Shown: positions 46,789 through 58,532, numbered from the stretch's first letter. The stretch is DNA of 64,000 bases from Bacteroidota bacterium (GCA_016707685.1 JADJHE010000008.1:83579-147578), one strand, 5' to 3'. Notes: generated by a model not told the origin, from the sequence alone. Program-made: numbers and translations.

Positions 46789-47176
46789 GTATTCGATCCT
46801 TTCCATCGAAGTAAGGCGATTGTATAGAAAGCACCTTAACCGCTTCCTTAGATGTTACTTTTAATGAATGAATCGTGTTTTTTGGAATAAATAGAATATC
46901 TCCCCTTTTTACCTTTAATTGTTTTTCGCCCAATAACATTTCTCCTTCTCCTTCCAAAATGTAAACATGTTCGGTATGAAATTGGTGTTTGTGCTTTTTG
47001 ACTTCCTTTTTAATAAAAATGATAAAGCTGCTCGACAAAGAATCGGAATAAAGTGCTCTACTATAAATGTTGTCATATTCACTTGGTGCTTTGATGGTAT
47101 CCCATGCCTGACTGTTTTGTCCAATTGTAAAAAGTGGTACTATTAATAATAGTAGTAGAAGTAATTTCTTTCCCAT
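46778..47176 (-). CDS. Exported cupin-domain protein
   Basis: 132 residues from the ATG at 47176. Signal peptide (MGKKLLLLLLLIVPLFTIGQ) followed by a single cupin barrel: HQFHTEHVYILEGEGEMLLG (motif 1, metal ligands H, H, E) and RGDILFIPKNTIHSLKV (motif 2). It is probably periplasmic. Substrate unknown. Confidence 0.82.
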   Translation of the reverse strand: MGKKLLLLLLLIVPLFTIGQNSQAWDTIKAPSEYDNIYSRALYSDSLSSSFIIFIKKEVKKHKHQFHTEHVYILEGEGEMLLGEKQLKVKRGDILFIPKNTIHSLKVTSKEAVKVLSIQSPYFDGKDRILIE

Positions 47177-47193
47177 ATTCAAATATATAAAAC

Positions 47194-47227
47194 AAAAACG
47201 ATCCACCTGTTGGGATGAATCGTTTTG
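47194..47227 (-). terminator. Terminator after the A2M gene
   Basis: Minus-strand AAAACGAT / ATCGTTTT arms around a CATCC...GGTGG inner pairing, followed by TTG and T-rich DNA. Confidence 0.6.
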
Positions 47228-47247
47228 ATATTTTTTAAAAGAATACT

Positions 47248-50200
47248 TTATTTCCCCACCTTCACACGTATGCCTTCCGAGTTACTCGAAAATTCAGGAG
47301 CATACATGCATTGAATAGAAGTAATGCCATTTGAGAAATTCCCGTTGTGAGTAACTACTAATGGATATTCAAAAACATAGGTTCCTTTTGGTAAACGATC
47401 AAAGAAAAAATTCGTTGCAGCATCACGCGTACTTTCATAATAGCCCAATCCATCTTGCCACTTGTAACTCGAAATTACATTGGTTGGCTCAAAACCCGAA
47501 GCGCGCATATCTTTCATTTGAACATATTCCATATCTCTATCCACACGTAATTCAATTCGAACTTTAATTTTATCCCCCACTTTTAATGTTGTTTTTTCAG
47601 AGATAGGTTCTATTACTGGACCAGCATCTGTGTTTTTTTGCAAGAACAATTGTTTTTTCAAAACCAATGGTGTTTTTGATGGTGTGATTTTATCTAATTG
47701 CTCAAAATATTGCCAATACATTGCTCCCCAACTTACTCCTTCATCTTTTTTGTTTACAGTGATTGTTCCCATCGATGGTTTTATATCGCCACCGCTCCAC
47801 GATGTTTTAAAGTAGCCTGTGCCTGCTTCTTGTTTTGCTCCATCTAATTTTTTAGGATCAACTTTAATATCGCCAACAGTAATTTCAACATTGCTTTCTG
47901 TCGATAACCAATCCGTACCTCTTAATAATAATGCATAAACAGCCTCTGTTGTTGCTTTGGTTGTTTTCCAGTCTTGTGTTTGTTTTGATTTTAATAACCA
48001 AACTTTTAAATCATCTACCGCTTTTTTATCGTTCGACACTTCATCAAAAGCTTCAATTAATAAAGCTTGAGCTTCAATTGGTGCTTGGTACCAGTAGTAA
48101 CCTGCATAATTTTCTTTCCAATACATTCCCATTTCTTCACTGTTCAATGCATTTTCTTTCAATGACTTCATGATGTCTTGTGGAATTGTTTTTTCATCGT
48201 AACGATGCAATGCCAGTGCAATCATTCCTTGCATGTATCGGCTATTTTCCAACCAATATTTTTTGGATTGTCCTTTATAATAGTCGAATGCTTTTTGATT
48301 AAATGCACTTACTGGAATATCTTTAAAATAACTACGGGCATATAAATATTGGATTTGTTGGTAGCTCAAATGATTTTTATCCAAGTTCGCTTTGTCGTAT
48401 TTTAAAATCCATTCGTAATCCTCGCGAATACGATTGTCCAAATATTTCACTGCATCTTTTGTCATTTTCCAAACCGATGCATCGGAACGAACATTCTTAA
48501 CACCTAAATGATCCAAGTGTCCCATTCCAGTTACAATGTGTTGTGTAATGTAACGGTCGTCACGCATTCCTTCAAACCATGGGAATCCACCATTAGGAGT
48601 CTGCATTTTTTCTAATTTTTTTAATGCTCTTCCTAATTCACTGCTCATTTTGTTTAAATCAAACAAGAGTGCAACACGTTTTTTACGTTCCGTTTCATCT
48701 TTTGCATCCAACACCCAAGGTGTTTCTTCTAACATCAGTGATTTTAGTTCCTGATTTTTTTCCAAGTTAGATAACAAGGCTTTTGAATCAGGAGTGTTTT
48801 TCCATGAATCGAATACTGCTTTTATTTTAGGTGATGAATTAGCAATGTGCGATGCAATGCTATTCGCATAAAAACGAGAGAAGGTTTGTTCAGCACATTC
48901 GTATGGATATTCCATTAAGTAAGGAAGTGCTTGCACTGCATACCATGCTGGATTGGAAGTAAATTCCAATGTTAGTTTGTGGTTACGAAGTGTTGTGGAG
49001 CCATTGCTTTGTGTTTTTAGTTTTTCGAAACTAAACGTTTTTGATTGGTTTCCACGAATTGGTAATGGCAATGTTTCGGTTACTAACATTCTGTTGGTTA
49101 ATACCGGTAAAGCCATTTCTTCGCCATCACTAAAATTACCAGCTTTTGCTACTACCTTATAAGTGATTGCGCCAATTCCTTCTGGAATGGAAATGTTCCA
49201 GGAAACGAAAGAGCTTTGCCCTTTTTTAGAAGTAAATGCACGTTGACCATCTTTTGTGATAGTTGCAGTTATGTCTTTCATGCTTGTTGCATCGTACAAA
49301 TACAATTGAGCATTTCCATTTAAATCATTTTCGGAAAGGTTAGTGATTTTTGCGCTAAACTCCATATTATCTCCTTCGCGGAAAAAGCGAGGTGCATTTG
49401 GAACAACCATTAACTCTTTTTGTGTTTGCAATTCTTTTTGAATCTGCCCAAATTTTAAATCTTTGGTATGGGCAAAGCCCATCATCTTCCATTTGGTTAA
49501 TGATTCAGGAATTGTGAATTTGATGATGACTGTTCCATCTTTATCTGTTTCCATTTGTGGATAGAAAAAGGCCGTCTCCGCAAAATTACTTCTTGATTCA
49601 ACCTTCGATAAATCTTCTGCTTTTTTACCATCTACAGACCAAGCGTATGTTCCTGTTGTAGCATTTCCATTTGTACTTGTTACAATTGTTGTAGCATCCA
49701 TCAATGCAAATCCACCACTTGCAGGAGCATTTTGCGCCCAACCATCACCACCAGCAACCTCTTTTTTCACACCAGATTTATCTTTACTTCTGGTTTGTTC
49801 TGCGTTTTTTTCATCAGCCGCAGGTGCCGCTTCGCTGTATGCTACTGCTGTTTTTCTTGATCTGCTTCCTCTTACAGTTACTTCTTCCAACTCCATATCG
49901 CCATCGTAATAACCATAATAATCATTGCTATAGCCAAACCAGTTTAACCGGTCATAATATTTGTAGGCACCAACAGGATATTTATTCCAATTTAGGCTAT
50001 ACAATTGTGCATTGCTGTTTCCGAATGCTTTGTTTACATCCCAATACAAATTTGAGTAATAGTTATTGTAGATATTAAAATACCAGTTGTTTGGTTTAAA
50101 AGCATCCAATGAAGCATCATAAAGTGTTGCCATCATTTCAGCAGCTAACTTATCTCCTTTTTTATCTTTTATTTTTACACGCCACTCTTCTTTTTGACCC

Positions 50201-53200
50201 GGTTGTAATTTGTTTCGGAAAGTTTCAAATTCCATATCCAATTCTTTATTAGTATAAGGAACGATGATGGCTCCATTCTGAGAATAAACACGGTTGTTTT
50301 TCACAAACAATAAATGATAAGAGAAATTCCCCCTGTGTTTTTCCTCAATAGGGATTTCAATTATTTTTTGTTCTTTATTTAAGGTAATAAACTCTTTCTT
50401 AACAATTTGTCCTTTATGTTCAATTTCATAAAGCACTTTTACGTTGTCTAATTTAGATCCAATTACAAATTTTGCTTTTTCGCCTGGTTCAACAGCATTA
50501 TCGGTTAACTGATTGAACCAGTTGATTTCGTTAGGAACTTCTTTACCTGTGTTGGAATAGACGGTGAAGTATTTACATCTTTTACTTCTTCTCCATAAGC
50601 ATCTTTGCTGAATGCCTCCATTACATAAACCCCTTGTTTCCATAGTTTTAAATTGACAAGTTTTACAGAGTCGTTGCTGTTTACTTTTGTTGATACGCCC
50701 GTTTTTAATGGAACAAGTGTAGAAGTGTTATTGAAATTTTTCTCGTATACTTTTTCTGCTTTTTCCCATTTGTACATATTGTTTTCATCTTTGTATTCAT
50801 CATCTGGATACAATTGTTCAAACTCTTCTTTGCTCATCAAGTATTTGTCGGGTTTTGACCAACCTCGTTCTCTGTATGTTTTTTCTGGTTCTTTTAACTT
50901 ATAGATAGAAACCTTGCCACTAGCTTTTTCAAATTGTCCACTCATATTGGTGGAATAAATCGCAAATGCATCCGTATTTTCTTTTTCAAGCATGTTCGGA
51001 ATGTTCACGCTTAAATTTAAAGCTGTATAAGCAGCACTAATATAGGTTTGTGAACTGTGTGTTTCCCCATTAATATCTGTTACATCTGCATAAACAGTAT
51101 AGTTATAGGTTGGTTGATATGATTTAGGAATACTTAAATCAGGCAATGCTTTAAAGTCAACAAAAAAGGCTCCTGTATCGTTTGAGGTAAGACTACCATT
51201 TGCAATTTCCATTTGTGCAGAGGTAGGATAATAGCCTCTCCACCAATACCACCAGCTTGGGAAACTCGCATTTCGTACAACACGGTATTTCACTTCTGCT
51301 CCATCAATGGATGCACCTGAAAATGCTTTTGCAATTCCAGTTACTTTAATGTTTTCATTTAATCGGTAGCTTCCTTCAACAGGTTTAAATGTTACTTCAA
51401 ATTTTGGACGTTTGTATTCTTCAACCGATAAATAAGTGGTACCACTTCCATTGGTGATACTCATTTGGCCATTTAATACACCCATAGGAGTTGTAAATGT
51501 TCCATTGAATGTACCATATTCATTTGTGGTTAAGTTTACATCTGCAACTTTTTGATAGTTTACATCATAGAATGTAACAGTTGTATACGTATTTGGCATA
51601 ATCTCATTCGTTTCGCCATCGGTATTAATCATAATACCTTTAAAGTATACCGTTTGTCCCGGACGATAAATAGCGCGGTCTAAAAAGAAAAATGTTTTTG
51701 GATATTTTCTTTTATCTTCTTTATAGGAGCGGTATTGATAAACGCCATTGTCGGTTTGTAATTTATCGGTAATGCTTAATGAACCAATCGTATATTTATA
51801 AGTAAAATCAATGCTAAAATTTCTGTAATCATTCGTTGGTGGAACATTGAAATAACCATTTTCATCAGAAGTAAATTTTTCTGCTTTAACATATTCATAT
51901 TTGCGGAAGGTATAATTGTATTTTTCGTAATACAATTGTGCAGTAACCCCTTTTAATGGTTCGCCCGATAATCTGTTTTGCACATAAAAATCGTAGCTTC
52001 CATTTTCCATTCTACGGTTTACATAGCTGATGTTTGACACCCATGTTGCAGAATAGGCAACACCGTTGTTTTTATAAGAAAATGTTTTGTCGGATCCCAT
52101 TAGGATAATGTAATGTCCAAATCCTAATTCAGGGATTTTAATTTCTGTGGTATGCGATTGATAATCCCCATCAGCAGGCAATTCAACGGCAAACTCTTTA
52201 GTAGGTTTTAATTTTAAATATTCTTCAATCAATTTTTCACCATACAAACGATCAATTGTTTTGTTGTATTTGTCGATGTCCATTGCAGCAATACGAACAT
52301 AAACTGTTTTAAGATTTTTGTAGGTTACAGAAGCTCTAGATGGTTTTAAAGGAAGGCTTATTTTTTCGGCAATAAAATCTAAGTCGTGTGCCGTAATTTG
52401 TGCTTTTAATACCGCTGCATTTTTTGCACCATCGGTAGCTGGATATTTTTGAATAATGGATTCACATAACTCGAGTGCTTGTTTTTTCATCCATTTATTT
52501 TCATCTCCTTGTAATGGAGCATATTTGTTTCCTTTTTCGGAATAGAGGCTTGCTATTTCGTAACTAACTTCGGCTGAAGAAGGATGATTCGCAAATCGTT
52601 TTTCTAAATTTTGCAAGGCTTCTAAATACAGGCTGTCTTTTATTTCGGAGATGGAATTTGTTCGTACAAATTTTAATCGTTTTAAATCAATATCAATTAA
52701 TGCTTGTGGATTCTCATCATTTAAATGAAAACGAACTAAATTCTGTAGTGTTTGGATTGCATAAAATTTTAAAGATAAAGTGTCTTTCGATTCGATATTG
52801 ATTTTTGAAAAGTCATCAACATTCCAAAAATAACTTTCGGAGTTTAATTCAAATTTGTAAGCTGGTCGGGTAATATTCGGCTCTTCATTCATGTAAAAAT
52901 CAACAGCGCGGTGTGCTATAAAATCGTAGAGGGTAGGACGGAATTTACGACCATTAGTGTATTTAACTAAAATATCATCGTAGATGTTAAGTGGTGTTCT
53001 TTTCAGGCTGTCACTGTTTGCTAGTGCTGCTTGGTGATTTTTTATAACTTGATTAAAAATGGTTTTTAAATCCCAAGTAGTAATGTCTTCGTTATCAAAA
53101 TTGACAGCCTCTGTGCGGTTGTAAAAATTCCATCTGTTTTGTTCGTAGTAGTTCCAATAGCTTTCGGCTATCATGGATTGTAAAATTGGTTTTACTGGAA

Positions 53201-53549
53201 ATTTTGCTTCTTTCGCTTCTTCATTTAATTTATTAAGAGCCTTCACTAAGGAGTATTCTTCCATGTATTGCTCAAACTTCATACGGTGTATGATTGCTTT
53301 TACAAATTGGGATGAATTACTTTCGATTTTTGCTTTTGCATAAATTCCGTTTACTACATCCAAGGCCGATTTGGTTAAGCCTTTTTTAGTAAGTGAATCC
53401 ACTTTTGCCCATTCTTTTTCGTAGGTGCTACCTTTTGGAAAAATGAGCATACTTTGTTTGTTGCTTGTTTGGTAAGCTGTAACGGTTATTGCTCCTAAAA
53501 TACTAGCGATGGCTAAAACAAGGATCAAAAAGCTTTTTTTGAGTTTCAT
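47248..53549 (-). pseudogene. Alpha-2-macroglobulin family protein (about 2100 residues), one frameshift
   Basis: The N-terminal half (53549 to about 50575) has a signal-anchor (MKLKKSFLILVLAIASILGA), a helical/TPR-like region and MG domains including the MG2-like AIYRPGQTVYFKGIMI near residue 630. The C-terminal half, in another frame to 47248, has the A2M domain (SRSNFAETAFFYPQMETDKD, TIPESLTKWKMMGFAH), a bait-like variable region, the thioester motif CAEQ (48886-48897), the thioester helical domain (TPNGGFPWFEGMRDDRYITQ) and a receptor-binding-like end. One A is missing in the run at 50572-50574. Restoring it gives YFTVYSNTG. Such proteins trap proteases in the periplasm. Repaired length is normal, so the gene may be functional. 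Confidence 0.88.
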
Positions 53550-53636
53550 AGGAATAAATTATATGTAAAATAAAACGATTTTTAGATGCACAAAGTATAG
53601 ATGCAAGGTAATTCAAAATTCCATAAATAATATAGT

Positions 53637-54692
53637 TTATTTTTGGAATCGGCTGATATTCACTTCATTGTCAATGTTGCTTTTGCCTTCCAAGGCGGTC
53701 AAAAAGTGTTCTGCAAAATAGGGTGATAGCATAACGCCTTTTGTTCCCATACCATTAAAAATGCCAATTGTTTGATGTTCGTGATGTAATCCTAAAAGCG
53801 GTCGTCTATCATTAACGGATGGACGAACGCCAGCCTGTTGATCAACAATTTCAAATGGTACTTTTAATACTTTACTTAGTTTATCTGCAATTTCAGTGCG
53901 TGCTTTTTCGGTAGGCTCATCATTTAGGTTTACCCAATCGTAAGTGGTTCCAACAATAAAAAGATCATCGCCAATAGGCAACATGTATACTCCTTTATTA
54001 ATGATTTTATCGGTAGGTAAATTTTTGATTCGAACAGTTATCACTTCACCTTTAGCTGGTTTTAATGGAATCCACTTAAAATATGGATTGTCCATTACTT
54101 TATACCCTTCGCAAAAAATGATTTTAGTAGCAGTAACACTTTTATATTTTACATTTTCGGAGTTTAGAATAAGCTGTTCGAAATCGAATTTTTCATCCAT
54201 CAACAAATTGTTTTCAGAAAAATAGTTTCTAAAATCAGCCAAATATTTTGACACAAATAAATTGGCGGCATCTTTTACAAATGTTGCTCCAATTGGATTA
54301 TGAATAATGTCTTGAAAAAAATCGGTTTCAATGGATGTGTTTAAATAGCGAGAAAGGTTCGGATCGTTGGCTTTTGTTTGCCAAAATTCTTTTTCAGTTT
54401 CTTCAGCAAAAATTTTGACAATCTCTTTTTTCCAATAAAATTCTTGTTTCAGAAATTGTTCGCAATCACGGTAAAATGTATCTGCAAATGGAATAAGTTC
54501 ATCGGCCATCCAGCTTTTCACCAATCGTTTAAAAACAATTGGATTAAAGTTCCCTGCAGCTACTCTAGAGCATGCCGAAATAGTATTGTCGTCAATCACC
54601 AAAACCGATTTCCCGCTTTTAATAAAGGTGTAGGCTAAAACGGTTCCTGCAATTCCTTGCCCAACAATGATATAATCGTACTGTTTTTCCAT
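53637..54692 (-). CDS. FAD-dependent oxidoreductase (DAO family)
   Basis: 351 residues with an N-terminal FAD-binding Rossmann motif (YDYIIVGQGIAGTVLAYTFI, GKSVLVIDDN). A substrate domain and a C-terminal PSVNDRRPLLGLHHEHQTIG plus FNGMGTKGVMLSPYFAEHFL segment are typical of D-amino-acid-oxidase/glycine-oxidase-like enzymes. It probably oxidises an amine. The neighbours give no substrate clue. Confidence 0.88.
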   Translation of the reverse strand: MEKQYDYIIVGQGIAGTVLAYTFIKSGKSVLVIDDNTISACSRVAAGNFNPIVFKRLVKSWMADELIPFADTFYRDCEQFLKQEFYWKKEIVKIFAEETEKEFWQTKANDPNLSRYLNTSIETDFFQDIIHNPIGATFVKDAANLFVSKYLADFRNYFSENNLLMDEKFDFEQLILNSENVKYKSVTATKIIFCEGYKVMDNPYFKWIPLKPAKGEVITVRIKNLPTDKIINKGVYMLPIGDDLFIVGTTYDWVNLNDEPTEKARTEIADKLSKVLKVPFEIVDQQAGVRPSVNDRRPLLGLHHEHQTIGIFNGMGTKGVMLSPYFAEHFLTALEGKSNIDNEVNISRFQK

Positions 54693-54863
54693 TTTTTAAG
54701 ATTGATTCAAAATTAGCATTAAATAGTTGATTATCTACTTAGCTGGATAGCAGTTTTTCAACAGGCTTAAAACGGCTTTGTACAAAACATAATTCAAGAA
54801 TATTCGTGTAAATTTCTGAATCATTTTAATTCAAAAAGCAGTATCTTGCATATGATTTTAATC

Positions 54864-55316
54864 ATGAACACTCCTAAACAAAAACAAACAATTGGACGAA
54901 GAGAAGTCATTGACTTTCCCTCTTTAGGTCTTTATGGAATTGTAGCAAAAGTGGATACTGGTGCATATACAACAGCCTTGCATTGCCACGATATACGTGA
55001 AGAGAAGGGGGTTTTCTATTTTAAGTTGTTGGATCCAAGTCATCCCGAATACAACGAACAAGAACAAAAATTCACGGAATTTTTTCAAAAGGAAATCAAA
55101 AATTCCTTTGGCGAAGTTGAGAAACGTTACATCATAAAAACAACCATAAAAATTGGCCGAAAACGAATAAAATCAGTAATTTCGTTAACACATAGAGGCA
55201 ATATGCGTTACCCCGTTTTGATTGGCAGAAAATTATTGAAAAATCGTTTTATTGTTGATGTGAGTTTGCTAAATAATATTCCTCCTGTAAGTACTAAAAA
55301 CAAAAAAAATAGTTAA
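54864..55316 (+). CDS. RimB-type retropepsin-like protein (ATP-dependent zinc protease family)
   Basis: 150 residues from the ATG at 54864 (earlier in-frame ATG at 54852 and TTG at 54846 are possible). The hallmark KVDTGAYTTALHCHDI carries the conserved Asp of the retropepsin-like fold; ISLTHRGNMRYPVLIGRKLL matches the family end. The family (Zn_protease, RimB) accompanies RimK ligases. It is followed by rimK after 12 nt. It acts in the cytoplasm, probably on glutamylated substrates. Confidence 0.88.
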   Translation: MNTPKQKQTIGRREVIDFPSLGLYGIVAKVDTGAYTTALHCHDIREEKGVFYFKLLDPSHPEYNEQEQKFTEFFQKEIKNSFGEVEKRYIIKTTIKIGRKRIKSVISLTHRGNMRYPVLIGRKLLKNRFIVDVSLLNNIPPVSTKNKKNS

Positions 55317-55328
55317 TTCCCATTCCTT

Positions 55329-56213
55329 ATGAAAATTGCGATTTTATCTCGTAACCAAAAATTGTATTCAACTCGTAGATTGGTTGAAGCAGCAGAGCAA
55401 CGCGGACATGAAGTAGTTGTTTTAGATCATTTAAAATGTGTTCTTGTTATTGAAAAAGGGAATCCACATATTTTTTACAATGGCAAAGAAGTAACAGGTA
55501 TTGATGCCATCATTCCTCGTATTGGAACATCTGTAACATTTTATGGTGCTGCTGTTGTTCGTCAGTTCGAACAAATGAAAGTATTTTCATCGGTTGAATC
55601 ACAAGCATTGGTTCGCTCAAGAGATAAACTACGTAGTTTGCAGTTATTAGCAAAAGCAGGAATTGGAATGCCTAAAACAGCATTTGCATCGGCTCCAAAA
55701 AATATTGATAATGTTTTGGAACAAGTGGGAGGTGCACCAGTTGTAATTAAGTTATTGGAAGGAACACAAGGCATTGGTGTTATTTTGGCGGAGACACATA
55801 AATCTGCTAAATCGGTGATTGAATCGTTTCTTGCATTGAAAGCAAACATTTTGGTTCAAGAATTTATCAAAGAAGCAGGTGGTGCTGATGTTCGTGCATT
55901 TATTGTAGATGGTAAAATTGTTGGTGCTATGAAACGCCAAGGTTTACCAGGCGAATTCAGAAGTAATTTGCATCGTGGTGGAAGTGCCAATGTAATTGAG
56001 CTTACAAAAGAAGAACGTGAAACAGCAATAAAAGCTGCAAAGAAATTAGGTTTGGGAATTGCGGGAGTTGATATGTTACAATCATCGCGCGGCCCCTTGG
56101 TAATGGAAGTGAATTCATCACCAGGTTTGGAAGGTATTGAAGGCGCAACAGGGGTTGATATTGCAGGAAAAATTATTGAGTATGTAGAACGTAACGAGTT
56201 TAATCACGGATAA
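55329..56213 (+). CDS. rimK: RimK-family alpha-L-glutamate ligase
   Basis: 294-residue ATP-grasp ligase. It has the RimK start (MKIAILSRNQKLYSTRRLVE), the ATP-grasp core (GGAPVVIKLLEGTQGIGVIL, ILVQEFIKEAGGADVRAFIV) and the metal site end LVMEVNSSPGLEGIEGATGV. RimK adds glutamates to the C-terminus of ribosomal protein S6. The 12-nt gap to the RimB-like gene and 7-nt gap to the deacylase suggest one operon. Confidence 0.93.
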   Translation: MKIAILSRNQKLYSTRRLVEAAEQRGHEVVVLDHLKCVLVIEKGNPHIFYNGKEVTGIDAIIPRIGTSVTFYGAAVVRQFEQMKVFSSVESQALVRSRDKLRSLQLLAKAGIGMPKTAFASAPKNIDNVLEQVGGAPVVIKLLEGTQGIGVILAETHKSAKSVIESFLALKANILVQEFIKEAGGADVRAFIVDGKIVGAMKRQGLPGEFRSNLHRGGSANVIELTKEERETAIKAAKKLGLGIAGVDMLQSSRGPLVMEVNSSPGLEGIEGATGVDIAGKIIEYVERNEFNHG

Positions 56214-56220
56214 ATAAAGT

Positions 56221-57177
56221 ATGACCTATACGAACAAAATCATTCACATTAACGGAACAAACATTCATCCGGGTAGTTCTGCACAAGTAAATTTAAACTT
56301 GTATCAGCTACCAACAAAAACGATTATTGAAATTCCGGTTTATGTATTTCGTTCCATCAAACCTGGTCCTACCTTATTGATTTTAGCAGGGATGCATGGC
56401 GATGAGATTAATGGGATTGAGATTGTCCGTAGATTAATTACACGTGATGATGTTCGTAATCCTATTTGCGGAAGCATCATTGCTATTCCTGTTATCAATA
56501 TTATTTCGTTTTTATATGGTTCGCGCGATTTACCAGATGGTCGAGATTTGAACAGGTGTTTTCCTGGAAGCAGAAATGGTTCTTTAGGAAGTAGAATTGC
56601 ATTTGATTTGATGAATGAAATTATTCCACAAATCGATTTTGGAATCGACTTCCATACAGGAGGAGCTAAAATTAATAACTATCCTCAATTGCGTTGTGTG
56701 TTCAACAGCAAAACAAATTTAGATTTAGGGAAAAAATTCTCTCCTCCATTAATTGTAAACTCTCCTTTCCGTGATAGCACCTTAAGAAAAGAAGCATCTA
56801 AAAAAGGAAAATCAATTCTTGTATTTGAAGGAGGAGAATCGTCTCGTTTCGATTATTTATCTATCAATGAAGGAATGAATGGGTGTTTGCGTTTGATGAA
56901 ACATTTAAAAATGGTTGATTTGGACATTCCGAATAATCCTACAGTATTATTAAACAAAACATCTTGGATACGCGCAAAATCTTCGGGTTTGTTTCATACC
57001 TCTAAAACAAATGGTTCGCATATTTTAAAAGGAGAAATCATTGGCATGATTTGCGATCCGTATGGTGAACACGAAGAAAAATTATTAGCACCATTTGATG
57101 GTTATATTCTTGGAATAAACAATCAGCCTGTTATTAATCAAGGCGATGCGTTGATGCATGTTGGGATTGAAGAGTAG
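56221..57177 (+). CDS. Succinylglutamate desuccinylase/aspartoacylase-family zinc hydrolase
   Basis: 318 residues of the AstE/AspA M14-like family. The zinc-binding HGDE is in LILAGMHGDEINGIEIVRRL, with DLNRCFPG and the second histidine in DFHTGGAKINNY. The C-terminal small domain (APFDGYILGINNQPVINQGD) is present. It is the third gene after the RimB/RimK pair, a grouping seen in other genomes. Hydrolysis of an acylated amino acid or glutamyl chain is inferred. Stop is TAG. Confidence 0.88.
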   Translation: MTYTNKIIHINGTNIHPGSSAQVNLNLYQLPTKTIIEIPVYVFRSIKPGPTLLILAGMHGDEINGIEIVRRLITRDDVRNPICGSIIAIPVINIISFLYGSRDLPDGRDLNRCFPGSRNGSLGSRIAFDLMNEIIPQIDFGIDFHTGGAKINNYPQLRCVFNSKTNLDLGKKFSPPLIVNSPFRDSTLRKEASKKGKSILVFEGGESSRFDYLSINEGMNGCLRLMKHLKMVDLDIPNNPTVLLNKTSWIRAKSSGLFHTSKTNGSHILKGEIIGMICDPYGEHEEKLLAPFDGYILGINNQPVINQGDALMHVGIEE

Positions 57178-57194
57178 ATAATTTGTAGTAATAT

Positions 57195-57236
57195 AAAAAG
57201 CCTCAACATTTTTTATGTTGAGGCTTTTGTTTTTTG
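57195..57236. terminator. Terminator between convergent operons
   Basis: AAAAAGCCTCAACAT / ATGTTGAGGCTTTTG, flanked by A- and T-runs. Confidence 0.85.
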
Positions 57237-57244
57237 TACGTGTT

Positions 57245-58433
57245 TTATTTTATAACACCAAGTGCTTTTCCAACTTTTTCAAAAGCAGCCAATGCTTTGT
57301 CTAAATGTTCTTTTTCATGAGCCGCTGAAAGTTGAACACGAATACGTGCTTGTCCTTTTGGAACAACAGGATAAAAGAAACCTGTTACATAAATTCCTTC
57401 ATCTAATAGTTTAGCGGCAAACTCTTGTGCTAATTTAGCATCGTATAACATTACAGGAACAATTGCGGAATCACCATCTTTTATTTCCAATCCAGCTTTT
57501 TTTAATTCCTTGTTTAAAATAATTTACATTCGATTCTAATTTATCGCGTAAGTCGGTAGTTTCACTCAACATATCCAACACAGCAATGGAAGCTCCAACA
57601 ATGTGTGGTGCTAATGAATTACTAAATAAATAAGGACGAGAGCGTTGACGCAACATTTCAATTACTTCTTTTTTACCAGATGTAAATCCACCCATTGCAC
57701 CACCCAATGCTTTTCCTAAAGTCCCTGTAACAATATCCACACGGTTCATTACATTTTTTAATTCGATTGTACCGCGACCAGTCTTCCCGATAAAGCCACT
57801 TGCATGACTTTCATCCACCATTACCATTGCATCATATTTATCAGCTAAATCACAAATTTTATCCAATGGGGCTACAAAGCCATCCATTGAAAAAACACCA
57901 TCCGTAACAATTAAACGAAAACGTTGTTTTTGTGCTGCTTTTAATTGTTCTTCTAAATCGGCCATGTCACAATTTTTGTAGCGATAACGTTGTGCTTTAC
58001 ACAAACGAACACCATCAATAATTGAAGCATGGTTAAGTTCATCCGAAATAATCGCATCTTCTTCTCCTAATAATGGTTCAAAAACGCCACCATTTGCATC
58101 AAAGCAAGCTGCATATAAAATAGTGTCTTCCTGACCAACGAACTTAGAAAGCTTTTGTTCGAGTTCTTTATGAATGTCTTGTGTTCCGCAAATAAAACGC
58201 ACGCTGCTCATTCCATATCCATGACGGTCCAATGTTTTGTGAGCAGCTTCAATTACTTTTGGATGCGATGATAATCCTAAATAATTATTTGCACAAAAAA
58301 CGATAACATCTTTACCATTTACTTTTACAACAGCTCCTTGCTCACTTGTAATGATGCGTTCGCGTTTGAATAATCCTGAATCTTCAATGTTTTTTAATTC
58401 GGCTTGAAGATAATTTTGAAATTTTCCGTACAT
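57245..58433 (-). pseudogene. kbl: Glycine C-acetyltransferase (2-amino-3-ketobutyrate CoA ligase), frameshifted near the 3' end
   Basis: From the ATG at 58433 (MYGKFQNYLQAEL) the frame reads the whole PLP domain: FCANNYLGLSSHPKVIEAAH, DELNHASIIDG, DESHASGFIG, and the PLP lysine in VTGTLGKALGGAMGG. An extra A in the A7 run at 57497-57503 then shifts the frame. Removing it joins GIKK-AGLEIKDGDSAIVPVM to the terminal QARIRVQLSAAHEKEHLDKA. Repaired length is 395 residues, normal for Kbl. It makes or cleaves 2-amino-3-ketobutyrate in threonine degradation. The shift is in a homopolymer. Confidence 0.9.
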
Positions 58434-58461
58434 ATTTTTGAGTTGAATTTTAATTATCGAT

Positions 58462-58480
58462 TGTTGAATAATACTCAACA
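58462..58480. promoter_or_regulatory. Palindrome between divergent kbl and purT
   Basis: TGTTGA (58462-58467) and TCAACA (58475-58480) flank ATAATAC in a 19-bp operator-like near-palindrome, placed 30-50 bp from both starts. Confidence 0.35.
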
Positions 58481-58532
58481 AAAGTATAGAAAATTTACTT
58501 TAAATTGCGTTGGTAAAAAAAAACAGTTTAGA

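Noticed and set aside
50505..50643. A2M as two separate overlapping genes or a programmed frameshift
   Set aside because: A single missing A restores one continuous protein; there is no slippery site or downstream structure, and the second half has no signal peptide or own start.
58404..58532. Longer purT ORF
   Set aside because: It runs through the kbl start region; the family start is at the ATG at 58533.
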